Of a DNA stretch of 58,518 nucleotides, positions 25,434 through 34,705 are shown in pieces. The DNA is from Erwinia sp. ErVv1 (lineage in GTDB: Bacteria > Pseudomonadota > Gammaproteobacteria > Enterobacterales > Enterobacteriaceae). Both the position numbers and the translations under genes were made by a program. Positions within the stretch are counted from its first letter, which is position 1. Each line of letters opens with the position of its first letter. The stretch lies in the NCBI RefSeq assembly GCF_900068895.1, contig NZ_CDPK01000005.1, positions 416-58,933 on the forward strand. Direction: 5' to 3'. The notes beneath the pieces are model-generated. The model saw only the letters and a list, made by a program, of their open reading frames with translations. It did no database searches and was not told the origin of the DNA.

Positions 25434-27161
25434 ATGCGGGATGCGTATCGAAGTCTGTTAACTGCCCTGGGTGCCGTACTGGCGCTGTGGCTCATCCTGG
25501 GCTTCTGGCCGCTGTCAGTCACCAGCCGTGTGGCACTCAGTCTGCTGGTTATCCTGGTGTCCGGGGTGATGTTCTGGCGTCAGCGTCAGGCTTCTCAGGC
25601 GCGGTCGACCGCTGTCCGGGAAATCGTGGATGAAAACCTGCCGCCGGAATATTTTCAGGGGGCGGTTACCCTCGTCTGTGGTGACAACACCCCGCTGTTT
25701 GTGTCCGGATCCCGTCACCGGGAAACCCGACAGGGCTGGTATCTGTGGGTGAAGGATGCGGAACAGCTGCCACTCTTTGCACAGCACCTGAGCCTGGTGC
25801 GCCCGGCCCTGGTGTCGCAAATCTCCGTCATGCTGGCGGTGGTGCCTGAGCAGCACACATCCGGTGAAGATTTTACCCAGTATCTGCGGGGCTGGCAGCG
25901 TGCTGTCGTCCAGTGCCGTGCGGCATTTGGCACGATCCCTCCGCTGTGGACCGTGACCTGGGTATCGCCACCTGTGGCCTGTGCGGATGCAGAGCCCGTC
26001 TGGTTTACCACGGTGAGCCAACGGAGCGGTATTCAGGTTTATCAGCCCGCTCAGGGCAATGTATCACTGGCGGAGTGGACCCGGGAGACCGGTTCAGACG
26101 GGCGCCTTTCCCGTCTGAGTCAAGGCCTGTGGCTGGACAGCCTGCTTGCCTGGCAGAACAGCGCGGTGAATGACCTGTTGTCGGTACGGCGGGGCGAGCT
26201 GCCGGTGATGAAGCCCTGCGTGCAGGGCATGTGCATGGTGCCCGTGAGCGGTATCGCGGGCAATCTCTGGCAACAGCACATCACCTCGGTGACGGCGCTG
26301 CCACCGGATGCCGTTGTGACCACCGGGCCACTGCCGTTGCCTGAACTGCTGCTGCCGGCGTTACCGCGCCGACGTGGTGTGAGCCGCAGAATGGTGTTCT
26401 GGCGTTACGCCGGATTACTGGGCGGGATTTTCCTCGCGCTGGCGATGCTGGCGTCCTGGATGAACAACCAGCGCCTCATCCGTAATGTTGGCGATCATCT
26501 TGCGCTGTATCACCAGCTGACGGGTAAGCCTGTTGCACCGAAACTGCGGGCACAGCAGCGCCTGCGGGCCGATGGCGCATTGCTGGACGACTGGCAGCGT
26601 CGCGGGGAGCCACTGCGTTATCGCCTGGGTCTGTATCAGGGGCTGCGCCTGGGACCTATTGTTGAGGCCGCCGTCAGTGACTGGGCGCCTCCGCCACCGC
26701 TTCCACCGGTTATTAAGAAAATCATTCAGGGTCCGAAAACCCTTCGCCTCGACAGTATGTCGCTGTTCGATTCCGGCAAAGCGGATCTGAAAGATGACTC
26801 GACCAAAGTGCTGGTGAAATCCCTGGTAGGCATAAAAGCCAGGCCGGGCTGGCTGATAGTGGTGTCCGGACATACCGATAACACTGGCAGCCAGCAGATT
26901 AACCAAACGCTGTCCCTGAAGCGTGCCGAATCGGTGCGTAACTGGATGCGCGACACCGGCGACGTGCCGGAAAGCTGTTTTGCGGTGCAGGGCTATGGCG
27001 ACAGCCGCCCGGCAGCGACCAATGACACTGCGGAAGGCCGCGCGCTCAACCGCCGTGTCGAAATCAGTCTGGTTCCACAGGCCGACGCCTGTCGAATTCC
27101 AGGCAACACCAACGCGTCATCGCAGGATGATGGCGTGCACGACCATGAAATGGAGAAATAA
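25434..27161 (+). CDS. T6SS-associated OmpA-family protein (TagL-like)
   Basis: The 575-residue protein has two N-terminal membrane helices, a long middle region, another helix near residues 322-340 (FWRYAGLLGGIFLALAMLAS), and a C-terminal OmpA/MotB peptidoglycan-binding domain (MSLFDSGKADLKDD, VVSGHTDNTGSQQINQTLS, ALNRRVEISLV). It probably anchors the T6SS membrane complex to the cell wall, a role filled elsewhere by TagL or by long TssL proteins. It sits between tssL and hcp, with gaps of 3 bases on each side. Confidence 0.88.
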   Translation: MRDAYRSLLTALGAVLALWLILGFWPLSVTSRVALSLLVILVSGVMFWRQRQASQARSTAVREIVDENLPPEYFQGAVTLVCGDNTPLFVSGSRHRETRQGWYLWVKDAEQLPLFAQHLSLVRPALVSQISVMLAVVPEQHTSGEDFTQYLRGWQRAVVQCRAAFGTIPPLWTVTWVSPPVACADAEPVWFTTVSQRSGIQVYQPAQGNVSLAEWTRETGSDGRLSRLSQGLWLDSLLAWQNSAVNDLLSVRRGELPVMKPCVQGMCMVPVSGIAGNLWQQHITSVTALPPDAVVTTGPLPLPELLLPALPRRRGVSRRMVFWRYAGLLGGIFLALAMLASWMNNQRLIRNVGDHLALYHQLTGKPVAPKLRAQQRLRADGALLDDWQRRGEPLRYRLGLYQGLRLGPIVEAAVSDWAPPPPLPPVIKKIIQGPKTLRLDSMSLFDSGKADLKDDSTKVLVKSLVGIKARPGWLIVVSGHTDNTGSQQINQTLSLKRAESVRNWMRDTGDVPESCFAVQGYGDSRPAATNDTAEGRALNRRVEISLVPQADACRIPGNTNASSQDDGVHDHEMEK

Positions 27162-27164
27162 CAC

Positions 27165-27656
27165 ATGGCTATTCCTGTTTATCTTTGGCTGAAAGACGAC
27201 GGCGGTGCGGACATTAAAGGTTCCGTCGATGTGAAAGATCGTGAAGGCAGCATCGAAGTGATTGCACAGGATCACTGCCTGTACATCCCGACCGACAATA
27301 ACACCGGCAAGCTGACCGGGACCCGTATTCACACCCCGTTTCTGTTCACTAAGGAAATCGACTCCTCCAGCCCGTACCTGTACAAGGCGGTGACCACCGG
27401 TCAGACCCTGAAGTCTGCCGAATTCAAGTGGTACAAGATCAACGATGCGGGCCAGGAAGTGGAGTATTTCAATACCAAACTGGAAAACGTCAAGCTGGTG
27501 AAAGTCGCGCCGAAAATGCACGACGTCAAGGATCCTTCCTTCGAGAAGCATAATCACCTCGAAGCCATCGAACTGCGTTACGAAAAAATCACCTGGACCT
27601 ACAAAGACGGCAACATCATTCATTCCGATTCGTGGAACGAACGCGCCACCGCCTGA
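27165..27656 (+). CDS. hcp: T6SS tube protein Hcp (TssD)
   Basis: The 163-residue product is a standard Hcp (AIPVYLWLKDDGGADIKGSV at the start, then SSPYLYKAVTTGQTLKSAEFKWY and WNERATA at the end). Hexamers stack into the tube that carries effectors and is capped by VgrG. It is followed by an ERIC element and a hairpin before clpV, which may favour high relative Hcp expression. A second, broken hcp lies at 57,750-58,160. Confidence 0.97.
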   Translation: MAIPVYLWLKDDGGADIKGSVDVKDREGSIEVIAQDHCLYIPTDNNTGKLTGTRIHTPFLFTKEIDSSSPYLYKAVTTGQTLKSAEFKWYKINDAGQEVEYFNTKLENVKLVKVAPKMHDVKDPSFEKHNHLEAIELRYEKITWTYKDGNIIHSDSWNERATA

Positions 27657-27660
27657 TTAC

Positions 27661-27781
27661 GCGTCATATTTCGCGCCACAGGTGCGTTGGCTGCATTCAT
27701 TCGCCCCGGTCACATAGTTATCTATGCTCCCGGGGACTCATGACCTTGCCGCCTTCCTGTGACGCGAACTATTTAGCGTAA
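27661..27781. repeat. ERIC (enterobacterial repetitive intergenic consensus) element
   Basis: The segment contains the ERIC core: GTGCGTTGGCTGC, then CGCCCCGGTCACATAG and ATGCTCCCGGGGACTCA, then CTTGCCGCCTTCCTGTG and CGAACTATTTAGCG. These match in order the parts recognised by ERIC-PCR primers, allowing for divergence. Its ends pair imperfectly (GCGTCATATTTCGCG near 27,661). ERIC elements occur in intergenic transcribed regions and fold as RNA. This one lies directly after hcp. Confidence 0.75.
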
Positions 27782-27844
27782 TCGCTTAGTGCGTCATATA
27801 TCGCGTAATCCTCGTTCTTAAGCGGAGGGGGTGACCTTTCCGCT

Positions 27845-27887
27845 GTTCTTTGCTGAACCTCTGCCCGGGCGGGCGTTGAGCAAAGAA
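27845..27887 (+). promoter_or_regulatory. Long hairpin between hcp and clpV
   Basis: GTTCTTTGCT (27,845-27,854) pairs with AGCAAAGAA (27,879-27,887), and inner GC-rich bases can extend the stem. It has no T tract. With the ERIC element it forms a structured 330-base spacer in an otherwise tightly packed operon, so it may uncouple clpV level from hcp level. Confidence 0.4.
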
Positions 27888-27986
27888 ACCCAAAACTGCC
27901 AGCCCGACCGTATGCGCTCTGGTCCCCCTTCACGGGAAACAGCGATGGGCGGTAGCGTGTCCAGGAACCGACAAAGAGAGAACTTC

Positions 27987-30674
27987 ATGGAAAATCCAGC
28001 CATCCTGCTGCGACGTCTGAACCCTTACTGTGCCCGTGCGATGGAAGGCGCGGCTTCGCTTTGCCAGACCCGAGCGCACGCGGAAATCCAGCCAGAGCAC
28101 TGGCTGCTGAAACTGCTGGAGCAGGGCGAAGGTGACCTGACGGTGCTGGCGCGTCGCTACGAGTGGGATATGGATGCGCTGTGGCAGGATTTGCTCGGCT
28201 GGCTGGATAATCAACCGCGCTCGGTACGCAGGCGCCCGCAGTTATCCGCTGATATCCAGAAACTGATGCAGGAAGCCTGGATGCTGGCCTCGCTTGCCGG
28301 AGAGAAGAGTATCCGCAGTGTTCACCTGCTGATGGCGCTGACGGAAAACCAGAAACTTGCCCACTGTGATGGTCTGTGGCCACTGCTGACGCTCGGGATG
28401 AGCCAGCTCTCCCGGCTGCTGCCGCTGCTTGATGCGCAGTCTGATGAGCGTCCGGATTTGCAACTGGAAGCCGAACTGACCCAGGATCACGGCAGCGAGG
28501 TGGAATTTGTCGGCCGTCCTGCCGGGGCAGAGCTGAAAGAAGGGGAACTCAACCCGGCCCTGCAAAATGCGCTGGATAAATTCACCCTCGACGTTACCAC
28601 CAAAGCGAAAGAGGGCAACATCGACCCGGTGTTTGGCCGCGATACGGAAATTCGCCAGATGGTCGATATTCTCTCCCGCCGCCGTAAAAATAACCCGATT
28701 CTTGTCGGTGAACCCGGCGTGGGTAAAACTGCCCTGGTGGAAGGTCTGGCCCTGCGTATCGCCGAAGGCAACGTTCCGGAATCGCTGAAAACCGTCAGCC
28801 TGCGCACGCTTGACCTCGGCCTGTTGCAGGCGGGCGCCGGCGTGAAAGGAGAGTTCGAACAGCGCCTGAAAAACGTCATCGATGCGGTGCAGCAGTCGCC
28901 GACGCCGGTTCTGCTGTTTATCGACGAAGCCCACACCATCATCGGTGCCGGCAACCAGGCGGGCGGCGCGGATGCGGCCAACCTGTTAAAACCGGCGCTG
29001 GCACGGGGCGAACTGCGAACCATCGCCGCGACCACCTGGAGCGAGTACAAGCAGTATTTTGAGCGTGATGCGGCGCTGGAGCGTCGTTTCCAGATGGTGA
29101 AAGTCGATGAGCCGGACGACGAGACAGCCTGCCTGATGCTCCGGGGCCTGAAATCTCGCTATGCCGAACACCATGGCGTGCATATCACTGACGCTGCCGT
29201 GCGCGCCGCGGTCACGCTCTCCCGCCGTTACCTGACCGGTCGTCAGCTGCCTGACAAAGCGATCGACCTGCTCGATACCGCGGCGGCACGCGTACGTATG
29301 AGCCTGGATACCTTACCAGAAGCGATGGTACATCTGAAAGCGCAGCTAACGGCGCTGGAGCTGGAAGAGAAGGCGCTACTGGAGGATATGTCGGTCGGTG
29401 GCAATACACACAGTGACCGTCTGGCCGTCATCGAACAGCAGCGCCAGGAGAGAACCGATGCCCTGGAGCAGCTTGAAACCCGCTTCACGGAGGAAAAAGG
29501 CCTCAGTGAACGGCTGATGGCCTGCCGTCAGTCTGTCCGTTCAGAGAAGGGGAATCAGGCCGACATCCATAATCTGCAGGCGCAGCTGGATACCCTCCAG
29601 CAGGATAATGCGCTGATTCAGCTGGATGTGGACACCCGCACCGTGGCCAACGTGATTGCTGACTGGACCGGGGTGCCGCTCTCCTCACTTATGAAGGACG
29701 AACAGACCGAACTGCTGAACCTGGAAAGGGAAATTGGCAAGCGCGTCGTGGGCCAGGACGTTGCGCTCAACGCCATCGCCCAGCGTCTGCGTGCCGCCAA
29801 AACCGGACTCACGTCCGAGAGCGGCCCGCAGGGCGTGTTTCTGCTGGTTGGCCCGAGCGGCACCGGGAAAACAGAAACCGCACTCACCCTGGCCGATGTG
29901 CTGTACGGCGGTGAAAAATCCCTTATCACCATCAATCTGTCGGAGTACCAGGAGCCGCATACCGTTTCCCAGCTGAAGGGCTCACCGCCGGGCTACGTCG
30001 GTTACGGCCAGGGCGGCATCCTGACCGAAGCGGTGCGCAAGCGTCCGTACAGCGTGGTGCTGCTCGATGAAGTCGAAAAAGCGCACCGCGACGTGATGAA
30101 CCTGTTTTACCAGGTGTTCGACCGCGGCTTTATGCGTGACGGCGAAGGACGCGAAATCGACTTCCGCAACACGGTTATTCTAATGACATCGAACCTTGGC
30201 AGCGATCATCTGATGCAACTGCTGGATGAACAGCCGGAAGCCACCGAAGGCGACCTGCACGAACTGCTGCGCCCCATTCTGCGCGATCACTTCCAGCCAG
30301 CGCTGCTGGCCCGCTTTCAGACCGTCATCTACCGACCGCTGAATGAGACAGCGATGCGCACCATCGTGGAGATGAAGCTCGCACAGGTCAGCAAGCGCTT
30401 ACATCGTCACTACGGCCTGACCACGCACATTGATGAGAGCCTGTATGACGCCCTGACCGCCGCCTGCCTGCTGCCGGACACCGGCGCACGCAACGTCGAC
30501 AGCCTGCTCAATCAACAAATTCTGCCGGTGCTGAGTCAGCAACTGCTGACCCATATGGCGGCAAAGCAGAAACCGCAGTCGCTGGCGCTCGGCTGGAGTG
30601 AGGAAGAAGGGATAGGGCTTGAATTTTCAGGCGGGCTGAACGCTAATCCGGAGGCAGGGAATGTCCATCCATGA
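27987..30674 (+). CDS. clpV: T6SS sheath-recycling ATPase ClpV (TssH)
   Basis: The 895-residue AAA+ protein has the N-terminal Clp repeat domain (residues 5-150), which binds contracted sheath, then two ATPase modules with Walker A motifs GEPGVGKTA and GPSGTGKTE, Walker B LFIDEAHTIIGAG and VVLLDEVEKAH, and a coiled-coil middle segment. It pulls TssC out of the contracted sheath to recycle subunits. The start at 27,987 gives the known N-terminus (ENPAILLRRLNPYCARAMEGA); an open frame upstream to 27,831 is unlikely to be translated. The next gene starts within its last 14 bases. Confidence 0.95.
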   Translation: MENPAILLRRLNPYCARAMEGAASLCQTRAHAEIQPEHWLLKLLEQGEGDLTVLARRYEWDMDALWQDLLGWLDNQPRSVRRRPQLSADIQKLMQEAWMLASLAGEKSIRSVHLLMALTENQKLAHCDGLWPLLTLGMSQLSRLLPLLDAQSDERPDLQLEAELTQDHGSEVEFVGRPAGAELKEGELNPALQNALDKFTLDVTTKAKEGNIDPVFGRDTEIRQMVDILSRRRKNNPILVGEPGVGKTALVEGLALRIAEGNVPESLKTVSLRTLDLGLLQAGAGVKGEFEQRLKNVIDAVQQSPTPVLLFIDEAHTIIGAGNQAGGADAANLLKPALARGELRTIAATTWSEYKQYFERDAALERRFQMVKVDEPDDETACLMLRGLKSRYAEHHGVHITDAAVRAAVTLSRRYLTGRQLPDKAIDLLDTAAARVRMSLDTLPEAMVHLKAQLTALELEEKALLEDMSVGGNTHSDRLAVIEQQRQERTDALEQLETRFTEEKGLSERLMACRQSVRSEKGNQADIHNLQAQLDTLQQDNALIQLDVDTRTVANVIADWTGVPLSSLMKDEQTELLNLEREIGKRVVGQDVALNAIAQRLRAAKTGLTSESGPQGVFLLVGPSGTGKTETALTLADVLYGGEKSLITINLSEYQEPHTVSQLKGSPPGYVGYGQGGILTEAVRKRPYSVVLLDEVEKAHRDVMNLFYQVFDRGFMRDGEGREIDFRNTVILMTSNLGSDHLMQLLDEQPEATEGDLHELLRPILRDHFQPALLARFQTVIYRPLNETAMRTIVEMKLAQVSKRLHRHYGLTTHIDESLYDALTAACLLPDTGARNVDSLLNQQILPVLSQQLLTHMAAKQKPQSLALGWSEEEGIGLEFSGGLNANPEAGNVHP

Positions 30675-31227
30675 TGCTAGTGAGAATGAAAAGAAGAACG
30701 ACAAGAAGCAGGACGATGATTCAGTCAGAAAACTGACCGCCGGGGAAATCGCCTTAGCCAGAACGGTATTCGGTAACAGGATCGATTATGAGAAGGTGAA
30801 AATTCATCATGGTAGCTATCTACCGTTTGGGTTGCAGGATGCATATACAGCAATGACGCCTAATGGTGAAATATATTTCCGGTATTGGTATCGCGATGAC
30901 TTCTCAAAAAGCTTGCCGTTTTTACAGCATTTATTTATTCACGAAATGAGTCATGTTTGGCACAGAGAGCGGGGAATGAACGTCATTGCCAGAGGATTGA
31001 TAAGCTGGTTGGTGAGCTATCGGTATGCGCTCGATGGACGACTGTTAAGCGAATATCCAATGGAACAGCAAGCACAAATCATTGCAGATAATTTTGCTTT
31101 GCAAAGTGAAGGGTATTATGGCTGGTTAAAACTGAGGATTGACCATAGTATAACTTTGGATGGTGATATTTCTGAGCATGTGATTAAACAAGGATATAAA
31201 AATGCGTTGAGAGGATTTCCATGGTAA
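30661..31227 (+). CDS. Putative T6SS metallopeptidase effector (HExxH)
   Basis: The 188-residue protein has a zinc-metallopeptidase motif HEMSH at residues 94-98, preceded by LQHLFI and followed by VWHRERG. A probable third ligand is Glu135 in MEQQAQIIADNF. It has no signal peptide and starts inside the end of clpV, in clearly AT-richer DNA than its neighbours. The next gene, overlapping by 7 bases, encodes a lipoprotein. That arrangement, and similar proteins often annotated beside vgrG genes, point to a VgrG-delivered hydrolase acting in the periplasm. The substrate (peptidoglycan or protein) is unknown. Confidence 0.6.
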   Translation: MSIHDASENEKKNDKKQDDDSVRKLTAGEIALARTVFGNRIDYEKVKIHHGSYLPFGLQDAYTAMTPNGEIYFRYWYRDDFSKSLPFLQHLFIHEMSHVWHRERGMNVIARGLISWLVSYRYALDGRLLSEYPMEQQAQIIADNFALQSEGYYGWLKLRIDHSITLDGDISEHVIKQGYKNALRGFPW

Positions 31228-31685
31228 TTCCGATGATTTTTCGGGTTCTGCGTGCAAGCCTGCTTGCTGTTATATGTTTGCAAACCTTAACAGGATGTCC
31301 GGGGCCTGGCGACAGACTGAAACCAGATGAGGAAGGGTATATCATTGTTAATGATGGGAGTGTTTGCTTCTCTGTCAATGGTGGCGATGACTATGTATTA
31401 AAGTACATATCTATTAATCCCCGGGGAACAAAACCCAAAGATGAAAAAACAATATTCAGCCCACAGTTACGGATAAGTAATGAATTGCTTTGTATTCCAC
31501 CATCGTTTTATAAGTTCAATACTGATGGCCAGTATTTCATTCAGGCTAGCTTTGCCTCTTTAAGGCATGCAGAGCGTCCTCGACGTATTGTTTCAGCGCT
31601 GGAGGTGAGTAAAGGCGTGGTTCATAGCATACGACCCAACGATATGGAGATCCTAAGGCCGTATGATGAAATGATTAAGAATTGA
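31221..31685 (+). CDS. Putative T6SS immunity lipoprotein
   Basis: The 154-residue protein has a lipoprotein signal peptide ending LTGC (Cys near residue 26), followed by a predicted beta-rich periplasmic domain. It overlaps the metallopeptidase gene by 7 bases, the usual geometry of effector-immunity pairs. Lipoproteins of this type next to T6SS hydrolases protect the producing cell from its own periplasmic effector. I cannot name a family with certainty. Confidence 0.6.
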   Translation: MVIPMIFRVLRASLLAVICLQTLTGCPGPGDRLKPDEEGYIIVNDGSVCFSVNGGDDYVLKYISINPRGTKPKDEKTIFSPQLRISNELLCIPPSFYKFNTDGQYFIQASFASLRHAERPRRIVSALEVSKGVVHSIRPNDMEILRPYDEMIKN

Positions 31686-31689
31686 TGAA

Positions 31690-31926
31690 TATCAGTATCG
31701 GATGTAAGTAATTTTCTTTATTGCGCTCGTTATTGCCATCTTTATGTTTTTTTTGGATAGCTTTACATTCAAGTCTGTTGAGCACGTAACCCCTATTAGC
31801 GGTGATGGCAAATACGGCATGAACAATTTTGAAATGACCGTATAACTGATTAAAGCCCTTGTTACGCTGTCGGGGCTGGAATTGTAATAACTTTCTTCGT
31901 ACTCGTTGAGTACTTAAACCTGTTAC
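31690..31926 (+). other. Gene-free gap with a short membrane-protein remnant
   Basis: From about 31,708 one frame reads VIFFIALVIAIFMFFLDSFT, continuing KSVEHVTPISGDGKYGM to a TAA at about 31,845. It has no start codon, because a TAA interrupts it just upstream. It looks like the middle of a small single-helix protein, perhaps an older immunity or effector fragment. The rest of the gap to vgrG shows nothing recognisable. Confidence 0.35.
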
Positions 31927-31980
31927 TTGCCTGTAGGCAGGAAAGTTATGGACAGCAGGTTATCCCATGGAGTCAATATC

Positions 31981-34701
31981 ATGAGTCTGACAGATACGCT
32001 TAAAAATACCCTGTCTGTGTTAACCGAAGGGGGGCTGAACCGCTACCGTCTGGATATTCCGTCCTGTACCGCATTGCTGGATGTGGAGGAGTTCAGTGGT
32101 AAAGAGTTTATGAGTGAACTGTATTGTTACACTATTTTGTTCACCAGCGGCGACAGGAAAATCAGTTCAGCCCAACTACTGAGCAAACCGGCAACGTTGA
32201 CAATGGGAACCGGCCCTCTGACAGGGTTGATGGGGCACAAAGTGGTTCACGGTGTGGTGACACATTTTAAGCGTATCAGCGGCTCAAATGACCAGGCGAC
32301 TTACCAGATTATTATTGAACCGTTCTTATCTTTGCTGGGTAATCAGTTCCGCACCCACCGCTTTTTCGTCAATAAGTCGGTCCCGGAAGTAGTGGCAGAG
32401 GTGCTCACGGAGCATGGCCTGAAAGGCTGGGAGTATGAGTTCACCCTCAACGCCGACTATCCGAAGCGCGAGCAGATTAACCAGTACAAGGAAAGTGATC
32501 TCGCTTTTATTGAGCGTCTGCTGGCCGAAGTGGGGATTTTCTACTTCTTCACCCTGCAGCCCGACACCCAGACCGAAGTGGTGCATTTCGCGGACAAACA
32601 AAGCGCATGGACGTTCGGTAAGTCTCTGCCGCTCAGCAGTCCATCGGGAATGAGTGACAATGCAGCGGACTCGGTGTGGGGGGTTAACGTCCGACAGAAC
32701 GTGGTTGAGCGTTCTGTCACCGCCAGCGATTACAATCACCGTGAAGCCCAGAATGTCCTGACCTCTGTGCCGGCGGACATGACCCGTGGTGATGGCGACG
32801 GTGTCACCTATGGTGATGTCTATCACTACCTGCCGCGTCACCTTGAACGTGGCGACAAAATCACACCCTCAGCGGAAACCGGCAACTTCTGGGCTCGCCT
32901 TGAGCATGAGCGTTTTCTGTCCGGGCAGACGGCTATCAGCGGCTGCAGTAATGATGCCCTGCTTTCTCCGGCTCAGGTGCTGACCATCAGTGAACGGGCG
33001 GTACCGCCGACACTGCCATCAGAAACGGACAACGGCATAGTTATTACCCGCACAGGCTATATAGCCAGTCGTAAAGATGCCCTGACAGTGATGTGGGAGG
33101 GGATGCCATATTACGAGAACCGCTGCTGGCGTCCTGCCGCTAAAAAGCGCCCGGTGGTCAGCGGTACGCTGATGGCGCGCGTGACCAGCGCCAAAGATAA
33201 CGATATCTACGCCTGGCAGGATGCATCGGGCTTGTACCGGGTGAAATTCGACGCGGACCGTGATGACAAACGTCAGGGTATGGAAAGTATGCCGGTGCGC
33301 TTTGCCAGGCCTTACGGTGGGGACAAATACGGCTTCCACTTCCCGCTGATCCAGGGCACTGAAGTGGCCATTGCGTTTCATGAGGGCGATCCGGATCGTC
33401 CGTATATTGCCCATGCTATGCACGACTCCCGCCACGTCGACCACGTTACTGAAGCCAACAGCACGCGTAACGTTATCCGCACAGCTGGCCTGAACAAGCT
33501 GCGGATGGAGGACAAGCGCGGCGAAGAGCACGTCAAGCTCAGTACGGAGTATGGGGGCAAGACACAGCTTAATTTAGGGTACAACGTTAATGCATCCAGG
33601 GTGCTGCGTGGCGAGGGTGCTGAGTTACGCACGAATGATTGGGTAAGCGTTCGCGGTGGCAGAGGAATTTTGCTTACGGCTGATGCTCAACCTGATGTCG
33701 GCAGCAAAATGTTGGAAATGGACGGCGTTATCGAACAACTGATGCAGGCGCTGACGCTGGCCAGAAGCCTACAGACGGCAGTCAAAGGTGCCAAAGCCAC
33801 ACAGTCAGATATCGATGGGCAGAAAACACTGAATGATGCGTTGAAGTATCTCAAAATGCCGGGGCTTGTTGCTCATGCTCCTGCCGGTATTGGTATTCTC
33901 AGTCCTCAGACTGTTCGGCTTGCTTCCGGAGGGGAGAGTATTGGTCTGATGTCAGGTAAAAATACCGATATCAGCGCAGGTAAATCATTCACTGTTGCGG
34001 CGGGCGAAACGGTTAGCCTGTTTGCCCAGTCTGCAGGAATGCAACTGTACGCGGGATCTGGGAAAGTAGATATCCAGGCGCAGGGAGATTCGCTGAATGC
34101 GGAGGCACAACAGGATATTACTATTCACAGCGGCGAAGGCAGTGTCAGGGTCAACGCCAGTAAAGAGCTGATCCTGAACTGTGGTGGCGCTTATATCAAA
34201 CTCAGCGGGGGAAATATTGAGCTGGGTTGCCCGGGTAACATTTTGCTGAAAGCAGCCAATGTGAATCAGACCGGGCCAGCCAGTTTGGATACACCGCCTG
34301 TCACTTTTCCTAAAGGGTATTCGGGCTCCTTCACTATCAAAGATACGGAGACTGGCGAAGTTAAGCCTTTCACTAAATATAAAGTTACCTCGCCAGAGGG
34401 AGATATTTTTGAAGGGATATCGGATTCATCAGGAAAAACCGCCCCGCTTTATTCATCAACTCCCGGCAAGATGAAAATTGAATTCCCTGATGCGTTGAGT
34501 GATGAACAATTCAGGGCAATCGATAAGTCGACAGGAGCGCCTGTCTCCGGTTATGCATACTTTATTATTGCAGAGAGTGGTGAATCAGTATCTGGTTACA
34601 CCGATAATAAAGGAGAAACCCAACGAATTGAGACAAAAGATGAGTCTTCTGTTGAGATTTTCTGGGGGGAAGATGCGCTTGAAAGAATGAGCAGGAGTTA
34701 A
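31981..34701 (+). CDS. vgrG: T6SS spike protein VgrG (TssI) with C-terminal extension
   Basis: The 906-residue protein contains the VgrG core: gp27-like N-terminal half (YRLDIPSC, then SVPEVVAEVLTEHGLKGWEYEF), gp5-like OB domain (GTEVAIAFHEGDPDRPYIAHAMHD), and the DUF2345 beta-helix (GEGSVRVNASKELILNCGG). Beyond about residue 780 there is an extra region (SGSFTIKDTETGEVKPF, later SGYTDNKGETQRIE) resembling two transthyretin-like adaptor repeats, which load cargo. ATG at 31,981 is the usual VgrG start. The effector genes directly downstream are its likely cargo. Confidence 0.93.
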   Translation: MSLTDTLKNTLSVLTEGGLNRYRLDIPSCTALLDVEEFSGKEFMSELYCYTILFTSGDRKISSAQLLSKPATLTMGTGPLTGLMGHKVVHGVVTHFKRISGSNDQATYQIIIEPFLSLLGNQFRTHRFFVNKSVPEVVAEVLTEHGLKGWEYEFTLNADYPKREQINQYKESDLAFIERLLAEVGIFYFFTLQPDTQTEVVHFADKQSAWTFGKSLPLSSPSGMSDNAADSVWGVNVRQNVVERSVTASDYNHREAQNVLTSVPADMTRGDGDGVTYGDVYHYLPRHLERGDKITPSAETGNFWARLEHERFLSGQTAISGCSNDALLSPAQVLTISERAVPPTLPSETDNGIVITRTGYIASRKDALTVMWEGMPYYENRCWRPAAKKRPVVSGTLMARVTSAKDNDIYAWQDASGLYRVKFDADRDDKRQGMESMPVRFARPYGGDKYGFHFPLIQGTEVAIAFHEGDPDRPYIAHAMHDSRHVDHVTEANSTRNVIRTAGLNKLRMEDKRGEEHVKLSTEYGGKTQLNLGYNVNASRVLRGEGAELRTNDWVSVRGGRGILLTADAQPDVGSKMLEMDGVIEQLMQALTLARSLQTAVKGAKATQSDIDGQKTLNDALKYLKMPGLVAHAPAGIGILSPQTVRLASGGESIGLMSGKNTDISAGKSFTVAAGETVSLFAQSAGMQLYAGSGKVDIQAQGDSLNAEAQQDITIHSGEGSVRVNASKELILNCGGAYIKLSGGNIELGCPGNILLKAANVNQTGPASLDTPPVTFPKGYSGSFTIKDTETGEVKPFTKYKVTSPEGDIFEGISDSSGKTAPLYSSTPGKMKIEFPDALSDEQFRAIDKSTGAPVSGYAYFIIAESGESVSGYTDNKGETQRIETKDESSVEIFWGEDALERMSRS

Positions 34702-34705
34702 CATA

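Noticed and set aside
27831-27986. N-terminal extension of ClpV
   Set aside because: The ClpV N-domain starts at MENPAILL (27,987), and the extension covers the intergenic hairpin.
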